Shown: positions 45,028-56,476, numbered from the stretch's first letter. The stretch: DNA of 64,000 nt from Phoma sp. XZ068 (GCA_004835665.1 RBKR01000002.1:62001-126000), one strand, 5' to 3'. The notes: generated by a model not told the origin, from the letters alone. Numbers and translations: made by a program.

Positions 45028-46814
45028 ATTTTCTGTACTTCTCCAATTAAAGGTTGAAGAACTGGAGCTGGGTGAGAAAGCGCGGCGTGGTTCAAGGCGC
45101 AGTCGATGTTATGTTATCTGACTGGGCGCAAATGGACAGATGAAGTCTCACTTTCACTCTGTGTTGCTTTGTCATACTAGTGAGACTTCTGGTGAACTTT
45201 TAATACGTCTAGGACTAGTCAAACGGAGGTGAAGGTCAGGCACGACAGCTTTTGGAAGTTCTGCGCGTGACGCACTTGCCGCAACTGCCTTGCTAACGTA
45301 CCCACACCCTGACCTGTCATTCTCAAAGCCATCCCATGGATCATAAGGAAGAACAGTAAAATACCTCTAAGCTTCATCGTACGCCAACATATTCTTCAGA
45401 ATCGAGCTACGTGTCATTGCATACCTAGAGCTTTGGCCTCCACGATCGGACTACTGCTTCAAGTAAAGCTCTCATAACACCAAAACCTTCTCTACCAGCC
45501 GCCATGATACCAAACGGCATCAATACGCTCTCCAAGAATATCAGCTGCACTGCCGCACTCTTCCTTGCGGAGCTCAGAGGCATTCGTACAATCAGAGACC
45601 TATTGACTATGATGCCTTCTTAATCTTCCTGCAGGTGTTGCTTCTCACTCATCTGTGCTGTAAAAGTAGCGCAACGCTGGAGTTGCAGCAAGAATTTCGG
45701 GTCATTCTAAATCGGCACATTCTGCTCGCTAGCTTGACGTACCACCTTAATCTTCATACTGATGCCTACTCTACCGCCAAGCGGAGTACAACGAGCATCC
45801 ACAGCTCGAAGCACACGTGGAAATACTATACTTTTCAATCATGCTCCAGGAATACTTGCAAATTACCTCTGGGAGCTTGTTGCATAACACCTATAACATG
45901 AGGGTTTGTGATCCATCATTCGACTATGCTATAATAAGGTACACCACCTTGCAACAGTTCATGATACACCTCACTACACGTCTCTGCACATAACCACAGG
46001 CTGGAGTCCTGATAATCAGCCTTGTTCAGTGCAAGAGCAATATCAAGCTAGAAGGAAGCAGAACCGCGTTCTTGCGCAGGTTTGCTCTGGGTGGCAATGG
46101 TGTTTGGGTAATTTAAGGTGATGAAAGCTGAGTTTTGAACGTCTCAAGTACAGCCGTTGGAGGTTGAAGGCAAGACAGAAGCCGCAGGTATGTTCATATA
46201 TAAGATTATTATGTCCGTATCGCCATCACTTGAGGTAGAACAACCGGAGTGCGGTATCCTTGCACATGGCAATGTGCCACCGCGCAGGTCGATATATCAG
46301 TAAACAACGAAGAAAGCCCATCAAAATCTAGGGCGTGCAAACGAATTCATTCAGTTTACAGATCACTAGCGAATGAATGTCCGAGTCAGGCGTTACTATA
46401 CAGCAATCGTCCATAGCCTGGCTTTCCAGCGAATATACGACAAAGAACAAGCAACAAGCGAGCGATCAATTGCAAAGACGTTTCAAACTTCCAAAGCGAC
46501 CAAGGTAAGCGCGAATTTCGATGTAAATTGTCTCGATGCCAGCTCCATAACTTCGTCGGCAATACTGGACCATTCCCGACCTTGTGCATTGCTGACGGCC
46601 AGCGTAGTTTAGAGTCCGAGCCTCTTAGTCCGCTGGCCAATAGCAAACGAAGCTGAGCGGTCGGAGACTAGTCCTATTTGATCTGGCAGTGGGTCCGCAT
46701 TGAACGTCAAACGACGAGCAAGTATAGATCCCCACCTGCGATGTGACAACAGTCCTGAACCGGAGTTGCCGGAGGGCTATAAGATTGATTTGATCTGAAA
46801 ATTCTCGCTGTGAC
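45028..46814. other. Gene-free stretch
   Basis: 1.8 kb with only short frames on either strand and no recognisable domain or repeat. It separates 2EXR copy E from a Zn2Cys6 regulator. Confidence 0.45.
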
Positions 46815-48312
46815 TCAAGTAGGTGCGATGGCCCACACTTCTTGCCATTTTTGCTGGAATAGAGGTTCAGCTGTGCGTGAATCCAGCCAGACTATCTCTT
46901 CAAGGCGGACGATAACATCGGTCCATGTCTGCAAACCGAACAATGATGCAGCTGTGCGGGCTTGAGTAACGAACCATTGGCCTTCCGGCGTCCCATCAGA
47001 GGCTACCATGCCGACGGAGAGGAGCCATAACCCGAGAGAGCCGTGATTGAGAAGTGTAGTGTACCAAGTGTGCTCTATCTGCGCTTGAAGTTTGAGAGCG
47101 GTAGCATACTGGAGGCGGGCATGCGAAAAGTACGTGGGTCCATGGATGATGAGCAGATAGAGTACCAGCGCGTGTCGAACGCTTCCAGAGGCACTCAAAT
47201 CGCACGGGAAACTGTCAGCGCAAGGCTGGGGAGACCAGAGTAGTAATTTGTGAACAACATAACATGTCAGGTCATGAAGATCGGTACTGGAAAGGCTGTA
47301 CTGGCTTGAGTCGAAGAGGTTGTGCAGCCGGCAAAGTACGTCTGTGATGTCGGAGTCGAGAAGAGGGATGTCGAGCACCGTCGGAACCATGCTGCTGGCG
47401 GCTTCGTGCCATTGTGGAATAGGCGCAATACCATCACCGCAACCACGGCTATCCTGCGTTGGAAACTGCGGTGTTTGCATGATTATCATACAAACCCTTC
47501 TGGTGTCAGTCAAAATGATTTCCAGCCATTGTCGGAACTGATGCGTACCATGCAACCATCCTTGCGGTAAGTGGGCTGATGCGTTTGACGTTGTCGATTC
47601 CTCCCCTCATCTGAACGAGACGTTTGACACCATCCACGTGCATCGCACTGACATCTGTGTTTCCTTTGCCATACTCGATAGCGGCTAGCGTGACTATCGA
47701 GTCCATTGTCTCATCTTGCAGGGCCGATGCTGGATCAGTGATACGTTGTCTTACTAGCGAGACAGAGTCGGCCATTAATACCTCCGAATTGGCAAATCCC
47801 TTTTGCGCCCGCAGCTCGATGTCGAGCGATGCAGTCTGTAGTGACACATGAAACAACGCCGGATCCGCGAGAGCAAGTGGCCACCAGGATACTACAAACG
47901 GATTTGACAGGATGTCGAGATCCAATGGGTAGTATTGAAAAGCGATGTGTGAGAGAACTAGATCCGATTAGTTAAGCTGTATCCCAGTCATGTCACGAAC
48001 CGAGCAAGACTCACAATGCTGAATCAGTCGCTGCACGTGTGGTCGTGGGAGTCTTGTTTGAGGATAGGTATCGAAAGGGTCGAAGGACTGGGTTCCAGGA
48101 TTAGTCAACATGACCACAGAAGTGTCCTCAGTAGGTGAGGCTCTCGTTGCTAGCACTATTGCGCTTTCCGTCGGCGATGCGGACAGTGGCTGGTTGGCGT
48201 ACACGCATGGTGAATCTCTCTTGGTACATCGTGAGCATCGTGGTGTCTGTAGGTCACACGCCAGTTTGGACTTTGCGCAGGCATCGCAGGACCTTCGAAG
48301 CGTCTTGCGCAT
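46815..48312 (-). CDS. Zn2Cys6 transcription factor
   Basis: Nuclear fungal-type regulator. Exons 48312-48015, 47957-47549 and 47496-46815; 462 residues. The binuclear zinc cluster is near residues 9-36: CDACAKSKLAC, then C, then CTKRDSPC, spacing CX2CX6CX6CX2CX6C. The middle and C-terminal parts (VVSWWPLALADPALFHVSLQTASLD and PLLDSDITDVLCRLHNLFDSSQ) match the short fungal-specific region of the DUF3468-like group of regulators. Both introns were placed by frame; the second (GTACGC, CTGAC branch, GAAG acceptor) avoids a stop. Divergently transcribed from the cell-surface gene at 49094. Target genes cannot be told. Confidence 0.85.
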
Positions 48313-49093
48313 CGTGTGTATAGGAGTGCATGACTTCGATGTTTGGAGGCACTCGGATGGAGCGGATTGCTCAGCAGGCGACTACGACTCGCTTAAGGTC
48401 GCGGCTGCATCCCTGTGCGTCAGCCCTCAGGCCAGTGGTTCCTGCCTCGAATGCCCATCCAAAAATACACGCGTTCTGAGGTACCTGCATTATCATCAAG
48501 TCTAGTGATGTCTGCTCTCAAAATGTCTGTTCAACTGTTCTTCTTCACGCAGGTCTGTGGGGACTGCGAAGAGCTAGACAAAATGTCTACTATGCCAATG
48601 ACCTAGCGATACGGTCACCCTTGTCAATAATGTTGTCGGGGATGCGAATCAACACTATACAGATGCAGTGTCTCATGCGGTGATGGAAGATTGTAAACGC
48701 TGCGCTGACTGGGTGTGATACTGACGCGAGTTGCAGCCTGAGGGATGCGCCAAGGTCGGAGCGTGTTTCCCGAACATCGCCGACATGACGTCGCAATGTA
48801 TTCACGACCCTGATGACTTCGCAAACAATTCTGAGCTCGAGCTTCCATAGCAACCTTGGACGGCCGTCGTTCATTCGCTATGGTGAGCATGTACCTTGAA
48901 ACCATAGCGGCGGTGAAACGCCAACGCATCGTCATCCCAGCCTCACGAATTGCATGATTCGCGGAGTCGAGGCTCCACCAGCCACCTCACGAAAGTACAG
49001 TAGATTCTCGAGTAGCTCGCGCAACATCACTCCACATTCCTCGCCCTGCATCTCTCCGAAGCCACGAGCTTGCAACGTGCAGCACGTTCCAAA
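48313..49093. promoter_or_regulatory. Divergent promoter region, Zn2Cys6 regulator and surface protein
   Basis: 780 bp without a credible gene, between two divergently transcribed genes whose control regions it must contain. Confidence 0.5.
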
Positions 49094-50526
49094 ATGCATA
49101 TTTCTACCCTCCTTTCGCTGCCGTCGCCCGTACTTTTACTGCTTTGCGTCGCGCCCATAGCCAGCGCATCGCAACAATGGCCCCACAACCTTCCGAAACA
49201 CATGAAGTACTTTCCCGAGGACGAGAGACATGTGAGGCGAGGTCTTGACATAAAAGAAAGATTACAGCATGAGAAGCCTGTGGGGATGAAGAAGATGAGC
49301 ACAGACGAAGGGGAGATGTTCATGTTAGACAACTGGGTATTTGCCTCGAGCCAAAGCAAGAGATCGGAATATGAAGACTTTGGAAACGGCACATACCAGG
49401 CACAACCGGCAATCAGACCAAACGCCCAGGACGAATGGTTTGAACGGCTGCGTATTAGGGATGTCTTGCTTAAGAGGCAATTCAAGTGTCCCGAAGGCAC
49501 GCTTAGCTGCTCGTCGATTGGTGCGCCGGATGTATGCTGCGGGGCGAGCAGTACTTGCGTTAAGGTACAAGACACCAACATTGGCTCTGTGGGCTGCTGC
49601 CCGAACGGGTCATCGTGCTCAGGCACAATCAGCTGTAATGTGGCTGCGGGCTACACCTCGTGTCCCAACTCATCGAACGGCGGCTGCTGTCTGCCTGGAT
49701 TCCAATGCAGTGGTGTTGGCTGTAAGTACTACATGCATTCTCTTTGCCATACCATTCCTAACAATCAACAGGCGTCGCTGCGGGAACATCGATTACCTAC
49801 GTCCAACCATCCACATCTGCGCAGCCTCCATCGTCGTCGGCTACACCTGGCTCAAGTTCTGCGATACCGACCACTTCAACCTCCGCTTCTACACCAGCAC
49901 CATCATCGTCACGCCCAACTTCAGCCTATACTTGCTCCACGGGTTGGTTTTCCTGCCCTGTCAGTCTCGGAGGTGGATGCTGCCAGAATGGCCGTGAATG
50001 CGCAACGGGAGCATCTTGCATAGGTGACGAACCCACCAGCAGCCAGGCACCATCCGCACCTGTTCGGCCTACCAGCGAGGCCGCCACAACGCTACCTTCA
50101 ACCTCATCTGAGGGAGATGTATGTCCCACCGGCTTCTACGTATGCAGCGCATACTACCCATCTGGCTGCTGCAGAGTAGGCCGAGACTGCCAAACTACTG
50201 GATCATGCGTCCTTCCTTCTTCAACCACAGTCATCGCAACGAACGGCGTGACTATTGTTGCGCCATCTGGAGCCGCCTTTGCGACCACGGGAGCGGCACA
50301 GGGTGGATCTTGCCCTAGTGCTTGGTTCAGCTGTCCTGCAAGTCAAGGTGGCAACTGCTGTCCCAATGGCTATGCTTGCGGAGAGCAGTGTACGGCGACT
50401 GCGTCTGGAGTGTCGAGTGTCGAACCGAAAGTTGCACCAAGTACAGCATCATTTGTGCCGCAGTGGTCGGTGTGGGGGATGGCAATGGCTGCCTGCGCGA
50501 TTGGTGCTGCTATGGTTGCACTATGA
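49094..50526 (+). CDS. Secreted, probably GPI-anchored cysteine-repeat surface protein
   Basis: Exons 49094-49721 and 49772-50526; 460 residues. A signal peptide (MHISTLLSLPSPVLLLLCVAPIASA, cut near residue 25) is followed by a charged pro-like stretch with dibasic sites (VRR, KR). Then come four or five Cys modules of about 28 residues with pattern C-x5-6-C-x7-8-CC-x4-C, for example SCPVSLGGGCCQNGREC and SCPASQGGNCCPNGYAC. Ser/Thr/Pro-rich O-glycosylation-type linkers separate the modules. The end is a hydrophobic tail (MAMAACAIGAAMVAL) preceded by small residues, as in GPI signals. The likely site is plasma membrane or wall. I know no function; similar Cys-rich repeats occur in fungal wall and adhesion proteins. 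Confidence 0.85.
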
Positions 50527-50921
50527 GACCATGACTTACGATTGATGTTCACGACTGGCATGTTCATTCTCACTTTTAGATGTAGATGTATTTCTAGCGT
50601 ATTCCTAGCTTATTCCTAACTCGGAAATTATCACATTAGCGTTCTGCTTAGATTAATACGGCCTACTTTAAGATTCAGCATTTCTAGAGTCTACCAAGAT
50701 TTCAATTCATCTACTTTACTGAACTTTCGTTTATGGCTGAGACGCATGAGAGTTCGGCCCACCATCACTGCGCTAGTTCGCGCCAAAGCTTAGTGCCGAC
50801 GCACGGACGAGAACCGCAATCGATAGGCAGAAAAAGTTCTTGTGAACATCACAAACGCCTCAAGGATCACTGGAGCCAACATACTCACCTCGAATCAGCG
50901 CGCACGAAAGCTGAGTAGAGC
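50527..50921. promoter_or_regulatory. Intergenic region before MPP10
   Basis: 395 bp, no gene; it holds the MPP10 promoter. Confidence 0.5.
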
Positions 50922-53084
50922 ATGGCGCCTTCGACATTATCGCCGGATACGTCAATCTCGTCGCGCACACTCTCGATAGGCTCTGCACAGCCCACGCCAA
51001 TGGAGCTCTCGTCGAACCCGTCCACGAGCTTGCTCGCCAGCCCTGTCGCATTCCTCCAGCCTACCGTCCAGCTCAATGCTGCTTTCCTCGCCGCCGCGAA
51101 GAGATACCTAGACCCTGTCGCCGCTGGCATCAGCGAGTCGCAGACACAACGCCAACAGGATGCGCGCAAGAAGAGGAAGCGCGGGGGAGACTACGACGGC
51201 GATATGAGGGTGCTGCACTTGAAGAAGGTGCATCTCGATGGCTTCGGAGTGGACCAAGTCTTCGAGCAGACACGGAAAATCGTCGAGGCTGCAACTGAGG
51301 AGATTGAGCTTTCCCTGCCAGACTCAGACGATGACGTCGTTGCCGTAGAAGGCGAAGACGACGACGAGGAACTATCAGACCCAGAAGAGCAGTACCACAC
51401 CGACTCGGACATGGGTGAAGAGGGCGTAGACTACGAAATCGATGGCATCGACGACGACGAGGACGCTGTGCCCTCAGACGAGGAGCCTTCCGATGAAGAA
51501 GATGCCGAGATGGAAGACGGAGACGAAGAGATGGTCTCTGGCGAAGAGGGGTCAGACGACGAACCTGCTGCAGAATACGTGCCGGATCCCAACGGCCTCA
51601 ACGACGGCTTCTTCTCTATCGATGATTTCAACAAGCAATCAGAGTTCCTGGAGCAGCAAGACGCACGAGGAGAAGCAGCAGAAAGCGATGATGAAGAAGT
51701 CGACTGGACAGCGGACCCAATGGCAGGAGGTGCTGGCGAGAACGGGCTTGGTGGTGACGAGTCTGGGGACGAGTCAGATGAGGGTGGCCCAACGTTCGGA
51801 AACGTAGACCTCAATGCGCCCGAGGGCGACAGCGATGATGACGCAGAATTTGACGAGGGCGATCTTGACGGTCTGGACGACGGCATGAACGCCAACAACG
51901 TCATGTATGCCGACTTCTTCGCACCGCCAGCACAAAAAGCAGGCAAGAACAAAAAGAAGCGTGGGCGGCCGAACCCTCACAACTTCCCTGCGAAGACAGC
52001 AGCCGACGAGGAGCAAGAGGAGAACGCAGACATGGAGAACACTATGGCGAGAGTACACCGCGACCTGTTCGAGGACGACGACGAAGCCGAAAGCGAAGCC
52101 GCCCTTTCGGATGCAGACCCTTCAGACCCGAAGTCAAGAAAATCGACACACGAAAGGAGGCAAGCAAAGCTCCAAGAAGAAATTCGCAAGCTGGAAGCTG
52201 CCAACGTCGCAAAACGCCAATGGCAACTCTCTGGTGAAGCCCGCGCCGCCGACCGCCCGCTCAACTCCCTCCTTGAAGAAAACCTCGAATTCGAACGCGC
52301 CGGCAAGCCGGTCCACGTCGTCACAGCAGAACTGTCAGAAGATATCGAAGCATTGATCAAGCGCCGCATTCTCGCCGGCGAATTCGACGAAGTCCACCGT
52401 CGCCGCCCCGACGACCTAGCAACCGGCCCCGTTCGCCGCGGCAGGTTCGAGCTCGACGACACAAAAGCGAAGCAAAGTCTTGCCGACATGTACGAGGAAG
52501 AGCACCTTCGCGTCAACGACCCGAACTTCGTCGACGCACGAGACGAAAAGCTGAAGAAGGAACACGCCGAGATCACAGCCCTCTGGAAGACACTGAGCGC
52601 TAAGCTTGACAGCCTGAGCTCCAGTCACTTCAAGCCCAAGCCCGCGGCGCCCAACCTCGAGATCCGCGTCGACGCGCCCGCAATCGAAATGGAAGACGCG
52701 CGCCCCACAGCCGGCAACGACGTCGCCGGCGCTTCCATGCTGGCACCACAAGAAGTCTACAAGCCAGGCGACGAGGAAAACAAAGCCGAAATCGTCACAA
52801 AGAGCGGTATGCCCCTCTCGCGCGAGGAGCTTTCGAGAGAAGAGAAGGCCACCAGGCGACGCAGAGAGAAGGAGAGGAGTAAGAAGGCAGGCCTCAACAA
52901 GCCGCGGGCGACCAAGGAAGAAGTCAAGAAGGCCAAGGGCAGCAGAGGGGAGAAGAAACAGCTTGTCAGCGACCTTAAGAAGGGCGGTGTACAGATTATT
53001 GGAAAGAAGGGTGTTATTACTGATGCCGAGGGTAAGGACGTTAAGGAGGCTGCTAAGCGGGGCGCCGGTAGTTTTAAGCTATAA
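50922..53084 (+). CDS. mpp10: Mpp10, U3 snoRNP subunit of the SSU processome
   Basis: Nucleolar protein that binds Imp3 and Imp4 in the U3 snoRNP and is needed for early 18S rRNA cleavages. A single exon of 720 residues. An N-terminal folded part (VAFLQPTVQLNAAFLAAAKRYLDP) is followed by a very acidic central region (DSDDDVVAVEGEDDDEE and similar). Then come the conserved core motifs NDGFFSIDDFNKQSEFLE, MYADFFAPP and THERRQAKLQEEIRKLE, and RPLNSLLEENLEFER. The C-terminus is strongly basic (RRRREKERSKKAG). All fit Mpp10. It converges on the permease gene at 53451-54986 with 366 bp between stops. Confidence 0.95.
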   Translation: MAPSTLSPDTSISSRTLSIGSAQPTPMELSSNPSTSLLASPVAFLQPTVQLNAAFLAAAKRYLDPVAAGISESQTQRQQDARKKRKRGGDYDGDMRVLHLKKVHLDGFGVDQVFEQTRKIVEAATEEIELSLPDSDDDVVAVEGEDDDEELSDPEEQYHTDSDMGEEGVDYEIDGIDDDEDAVPSDEEPSDEEDAEMEDGDEEMVSGEEGSDDEPAAEYVPDPNGLNDGFFSIDDFNKQSEFLEQQDARGEAAESDDEEVDWTADPMAGGAGENGLGGDESGDESDEGGPTFGNVDLNAPEGDSDDDAEFDEGDLDGLDDGMNANNVMYADFFAPPAQKAGKNKKKRGRPNPHNFPAKTAADEEQEENADMENTMARVHRDLFEDDDEAESEAALSDADPSDPKSRKSTHERRQAKLQEEIRKLEAANVAKRQWQLSGEARAADRPLNSLLEENLEFERAGKPVHVVTAELSEDIEALIKRRILAGEFDEVHRRRPDDLATGPVRRGRFELDDTKAKQSLADMYEEEHLRVNDPNFVDARDEKLKKEHAEITALWKTLSAKLDSLSSSHFKPKPAAPNLEIRVDAPAIEMEDARPTAGNDVAGASMLAPQEVYKPGDEENKAEIVTKSGMPLSREELSREEKATRRRREKERSKKAGLNKPRATKEEVKKAKGSRGEKKQLVSDLKKGGVQIIGKKGVITDAEGKDVKEAAKRGAGSFKL

Positions 53085-53450
53085 GGCGGTGCGGTGGAGA
53101 TGTTTTAGTTGCTATGAGGTGGTTTGCAGCAATATATCATTTTGTATAGCAATCGTTTGTTAGTGATGTGGAGAGCGTGTAAAGTTGAACTGCTGACCGG
53201 ACTTCTGGCGCTGTTCGTCTGGCGAAATTATTGGATCTGGCCCATCTTTAGCGTCTGGTTGAACCTTGGATTTCACTGATTGCCGTTACTGGAAATCATG
53301 AGCAGACAGTACGTTGAACGGAGCACAGTAGATATGAGAAACAATGCAGTTCAATTATCATCAATGGTGTTACATGCGCGAAATCCCCTTCCATCAATCG
53401 ACTCCTTGACTTGCCTTCTGATGGGACATTCCATCGCCGGCTTGATCACC
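53085..53450. other. Convergent 3' region between MPP10 and permease
   Basis: 366 bp containing both 3' UTRs; no other feature seen. Confidence 0.5.
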
Positions 53451-54986
53451 CTAAGTCGCATAGCGCCATGTTGTCGTCTCCCCTGTACGCTCTTCCTCGC
53501 GATCAATCGCCTTGTTCTTGCGAACGCACCAATATCTAGCGGCAATACAGAATACGATCGTAAGACCGCAACCAGCGATGATGATACCACCACCGAGCTG
53601 ATACCTAGGCTCCTGCGAGCGCAAGAAGAAATACGGACTGAACCAATGCGAGATACTAGAGACACAATTGGCGATGGCAATAAGCGCGGCACGCTTGGTG
53701 CGAGGACGAGGCACAACCGTAGTCTCCCACGAAAGCTGGATGTTCAGACCCACGAAGGGACCGGAACACAGCAGAATCAGAGAGAAGTATCGCGCGCCGA
53801 CGTTCAGCGTCGAGATCATGATGACGGCGCCGACGAGCGTGATGGATATCGAGCCGACAATGTGCCAGCAGTGCTCCAGCATACGACCAGAGGACCAGGA
53901 AACGAGGAGTGTGACAATGTAGGCAATGACGTATGGAGGAGCCTGCACGAGGTATGTCTCGACTTTGCCAAAGCCAAGGGTACCCACGATGGAAGGGAAG
54001 AAGTCCTTGAAACTCTGGGCGATGATGAGGGCGAAATGCATTCCGGCGAAGAACCATGTGAAGGGGTCTTTGACGGCCATCCAGACACCAGCTACCATGT
54101 CGCCTTCATCATCTTCTGACTTGCCGCCTGCGGAGACGAGTTGGCGGAACTGCGCCATCTGCTGCTCTTCTTCGGTGAAGAAGTATGTGCCAGTGTTGTT
54201 TGGGAAGTTGGGTAGCAGCCAGAAGCCGGTGATAGCCACCATGATGGATACAATACCCTCGAGCAACAGAAACCATTGCCACGCGTGGAGACCGCCGATA
54301 TCATCCATGTTGGTCAAGATGCCAGCGGCTAGCAAACCTGAAAAGACGTTCGAGATGATGTTCCCGGCGTGCCAGATACCCATACGGAGCGGCGACTCTT
54401 CCTTGGTGTACCACGACGAAGTCATTAAAGCAACAACAGGGAGGAAGGGTCCTTCGGTGACACCGACGAGGAAGCGACAGAGCATGAAGCCCCATGGTCG
54501 AGTTACGGCAGGCATGGCGATCGTGACAGCGGACCAGGCCAGCATGATGCAAGGCATGATAACGCGAGGTGACGATTTGGAGATGATGACGTTGCCAGGG
54601 ACCTGGGAGATGATGTAGCCGACGTAGAAGAGGGAGATACCGGCAGACCATTCGACGTCTGTCATGTGAAGGTCTTCTTGCATGCCAGCAAGACGGGCAT
54701 TGGAGACATTGATGCGGTCAAGGTAGCTAATTGAGTCAGTGGTGGCGGTCGAAGTCTGGGGGATGGTAACATACTTCATAAGCAGCATGAGCGTGATACA
54801 AGGTAAAAACTTCCAATCCAGCTTCTTCAACACTGCTTTGTTCAAGGCTGCCAGCTCCTCGGGAGACTTCTCGGCAAGAAGAGGATACTGCTGGATCCAA
54901 ACAGAAGCGTCGTCAGGAGCGGCATTCTCAATCTTGACAATCTCTGCGCTCGGTTTGGAAATAGAACTAGTGTCGTGATTGGTCAT
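53451..54986 (-). CDS. MFS anion:cation symporter, Dal5/Tna1-like permease
   Basis: Plasma-membrane importer of the allantoate/nicotinate/organic-anion permease family. Exons 54986-54775 and 54726-53451; 495 residues, 12 membrane segments. Family motifs are NYLDRINVSNARLAGM (made by splicing AA|C), YVGYIISQVPGN, RFLVGVTEGPFLPVV, SSWYTKEESPLRMGIW and LNIQLSWETTVVPRPRTKRAALIA. The 48-nt intron is divisible by three and has no stop, so unspliced message would encode an insertion in the first membrane segment. A TTTATATA (TATATAAA on this strand) at 55058-55065 marks the promoter. First gene of a five-gene cluster, divergent from the aldolase. The substrate is probably an organic or sugar acid processed by the neighbouring enzymes (inference). 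Confidence 0.92.
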   Translation of the reverse strand: MTNHDTSSISKPSAEIVKIENAAPDDASVWIQQYPLLAEKSPEELAALNKAVLKKLDWKFLPCITLMLLMKYVTIPQTSTATTDSISYLDRINVSNARLAGMQEDLHMTDVEWSAGISLFYVGYIISQVPGNVIISKSSPRVIMPCIMLAWSAVTIAMPAVTRPWGFMLCRFLVGVTEGPFLPVVALMTSSWYTKEESPLRMGIWHAGNIISNVFSGLLAAGILTNMDDIGGLHAWQWFLLLEGIVSIMVAITGFWLLPNFPNNTGTYFFTEEEQQMAQFRQLVSAGGKSEDDEGDMVAGVWMAVKDPFTWFFAGMHFALIIAQSFKDFFPSIVGTLGFGKVETYLVQAPPYVIAYIVTLLVSWSSGRMLEHCWHIVGSISITLVGAVIMISTLNVGARYFSLILLCSGPFVGLNIQLSWETTVVPRPRTKRAALIAIANCVSSISHWFSPYFFLRSQEPRYQLGGGIIIAGCGLTIVFCIAARYWCVRKNKAIDREEERTGETTTWRYAT

Positions 54987-55555
54987 GGTGAAGGATGGAG
55001 ATCAAGAGATGGAAATCTTGCTGATGCGTTCTGAAGATTCGAGGAGGTTCGAACACATTTATATACTGTGTTTGCTTTCAACTTGCTGTATTCGCTGGCG
55101 GTGTGCTCTATGTGTCCGATAAGGTGCCAATGCTTGCCAAACACGCGATGGCGTTCACTACCTCCACGGCAATTGTGGGGAAGTATGGAATTCCCCCATA
55201 CCCCAGAGTCTGCTGGGTGAAAGTTCGCTATGAGACCCGGAAAATCCTGCCGATGCGGCCAGGTCGGGGCTGACCGAGCGCGGGGAAAGAGTTTCGGGGG
55301 GCTGTCCGAGGCTTCACTAAACCATCCCTCGGGCGCTTCGGACCACCCTAAATCCTCCCTCAACCAACAGCGACAAGGCAAGCGATCATCGTTTTGCTCT
55401 CGGTATAGCATTCGGCTATGTCTGAAGATAATACTTCTGAGGAATTAGTACTTAACCCCATACGATGCCGCTGAGATATAATATTGCACAAATCAACTCA
55501 CTCACGAGCTGTTCTTGATCTTCACGATTTTACCTGCATACCTACCCCTTCCAAG
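54987..55555. promoter_or_regulatory. Divergent promoter of permease and aldolase with TCGG-N-CCGA palindromes
   Basis: 569 bp. Seen: TCGG-N6-CCGA at 55264-55277, TCGG-N8-CCGA at 55294-55309, and TTCGGACCACCC at 55337-55348, a 12-mer also found before the dehydrogenase. Core promoter signs are TATATAAA for the permease (55058-55065, minus) and a TATAATATT stretch near 55471-55480 for the aldolase. Inverted CGG triplets are classical Zn2Cys6 dimer targets. Confidence 0.65.
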
Positions 55556-56476
55556 ATGGCCGAAGTCATACTCGCCAATTCCCTTCGTGAGAAGATGCTG
55601 AGAGATGAAGTCGCCTATACCTTGTCCGTCAAACTCGTTCGCAGCGTCGAATTGCCTATGATGGCCAAGACTGCCGGCTTTGACGGCATTCTCATCGACA
55701 TGGAACACTCATCTTTCGATCTCGACACCACCAGCCAGATATGCATAGCAGCCCTCTACGCTGGCATTGCGCCTATAGTCCGCGTCCCATCGAAGGATCC
55801 TTTCTTCGTCTCTCGTGTCCTCGACGGGGGTGCTTTGGGTGTTATTGTGCCTCACATCCGCTCAGTACAAGATGCAAAGGATGTCGTTGCGGCAGCCAAG
55901 TTCCAGCCTCAGGGCCACCGCTCATCGACGAACAATCTGCCACATTTCCAGTACAGACATCTCGCGGCGAAGAAATCGAATCCCGTAGTGAACGCCAACA
56001 CCCTGGTCATACCTATGGTCGAGACACTGGAAGCCGTCGAGTGCGTAGAGGAGCTCGCTGCTTTGGACGGAGTCGATTCATTGCTCATTGGCACAAATGA
56101 CATGACGGCAGAGATGGGAATTCCTGGTGATTACGAGAACCCAAGGTTGACGGAGGTTTATGAAAAGACCATAGCCGCTTGTAACAAGCACGGCAAATGG
56201 GTTGGCATTGGTGGTCTGCACTCACGTTTGGACCTCGTTGAGAAGTTCTGTACGATGGGTGCGCGGTGGGTTATGGCAGCAACAGATGGTCCGTTATTGT
56301 TGGGAGGCGCTACGAAGAGGGCTGGTGAGATGGCTCAACTGAACGCCAGAGTTCAGGCTGCGACCTTGACACAGCCCAAGTCTAATGTGAAGGCGTACAC
56401 CAATGGGGTATCGAATGGGTTGAAGACGGGAATTGTCGACGTTAAAGTTGACGAGATAGCCGCAAATTCGCGTTAG
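55556..56476 (+). CDS. HpcH/HpaI-family 2-oxo-acid aldolase
   Basis: Class II metal-dependent aldolase that cleaves a 4-hydroxy-2-oxo acid to pyruvate plus an aldehyde; relatives include HpaI, GarL and RhmA. Single exon, 306 residues. Active-site elements visible are H51 in DMEHSSFD, R76 in PIVRVP, the metal ligands E156 in IPMVET and D182 in IGTNDMTAEMG, and GGALGVIVPH. The start at 55556 lies directly before MAEVILANSLREKM, the usual beginning; an in-frame upstream leader is not conserved-looking. A 30-residue Ser/Asn/Lys tail extends past the barrel; no peroxisomal signal. Neighbours suggest it breaks down the acid imported by the permease. Citramalyl-CoA lyase is less likely. Confidence 0.9.
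   Translation: MAEVILANSLREKMLRDEVAYTLSVKLVRSVELPMMAKTAGFDGILIDMEHSSFDLDTTSQICIAALYAGIAPIVRVPSKDPFFVSRVLDGGALGVIVPHIRSVQDAKDVVAAAKFQPQGHRSSTNNLPHFQYRHLAAKKSNPVVNANTLVIPMVETLEAVECVEELAALDGVDSLLIGTNDMTAEMGIPGDYENPRLTEVYEKTIAACNKHGKWVGIGGLHSRLDLVEKFCTMGARWVMAATDGPLLLGGATKRAGEMAQLNARVQAATLTQPKSNVKAYTNGVSNGLKTGIVDVKVDEIAANSR

Noticed and set aside
45635..45901. 88-codon plus-strand frame beginning MLLLTHLCCKSS
   Set aside because: Isolated short frame with no intron, motif or homologue-like feature in a gene-free stretch.
55046..55056. GGTTCGAAC resembling a tRNA B box
   Set aside because: It lies in the permease 5' leader beside its TATA box and has no cloverleaf partners.
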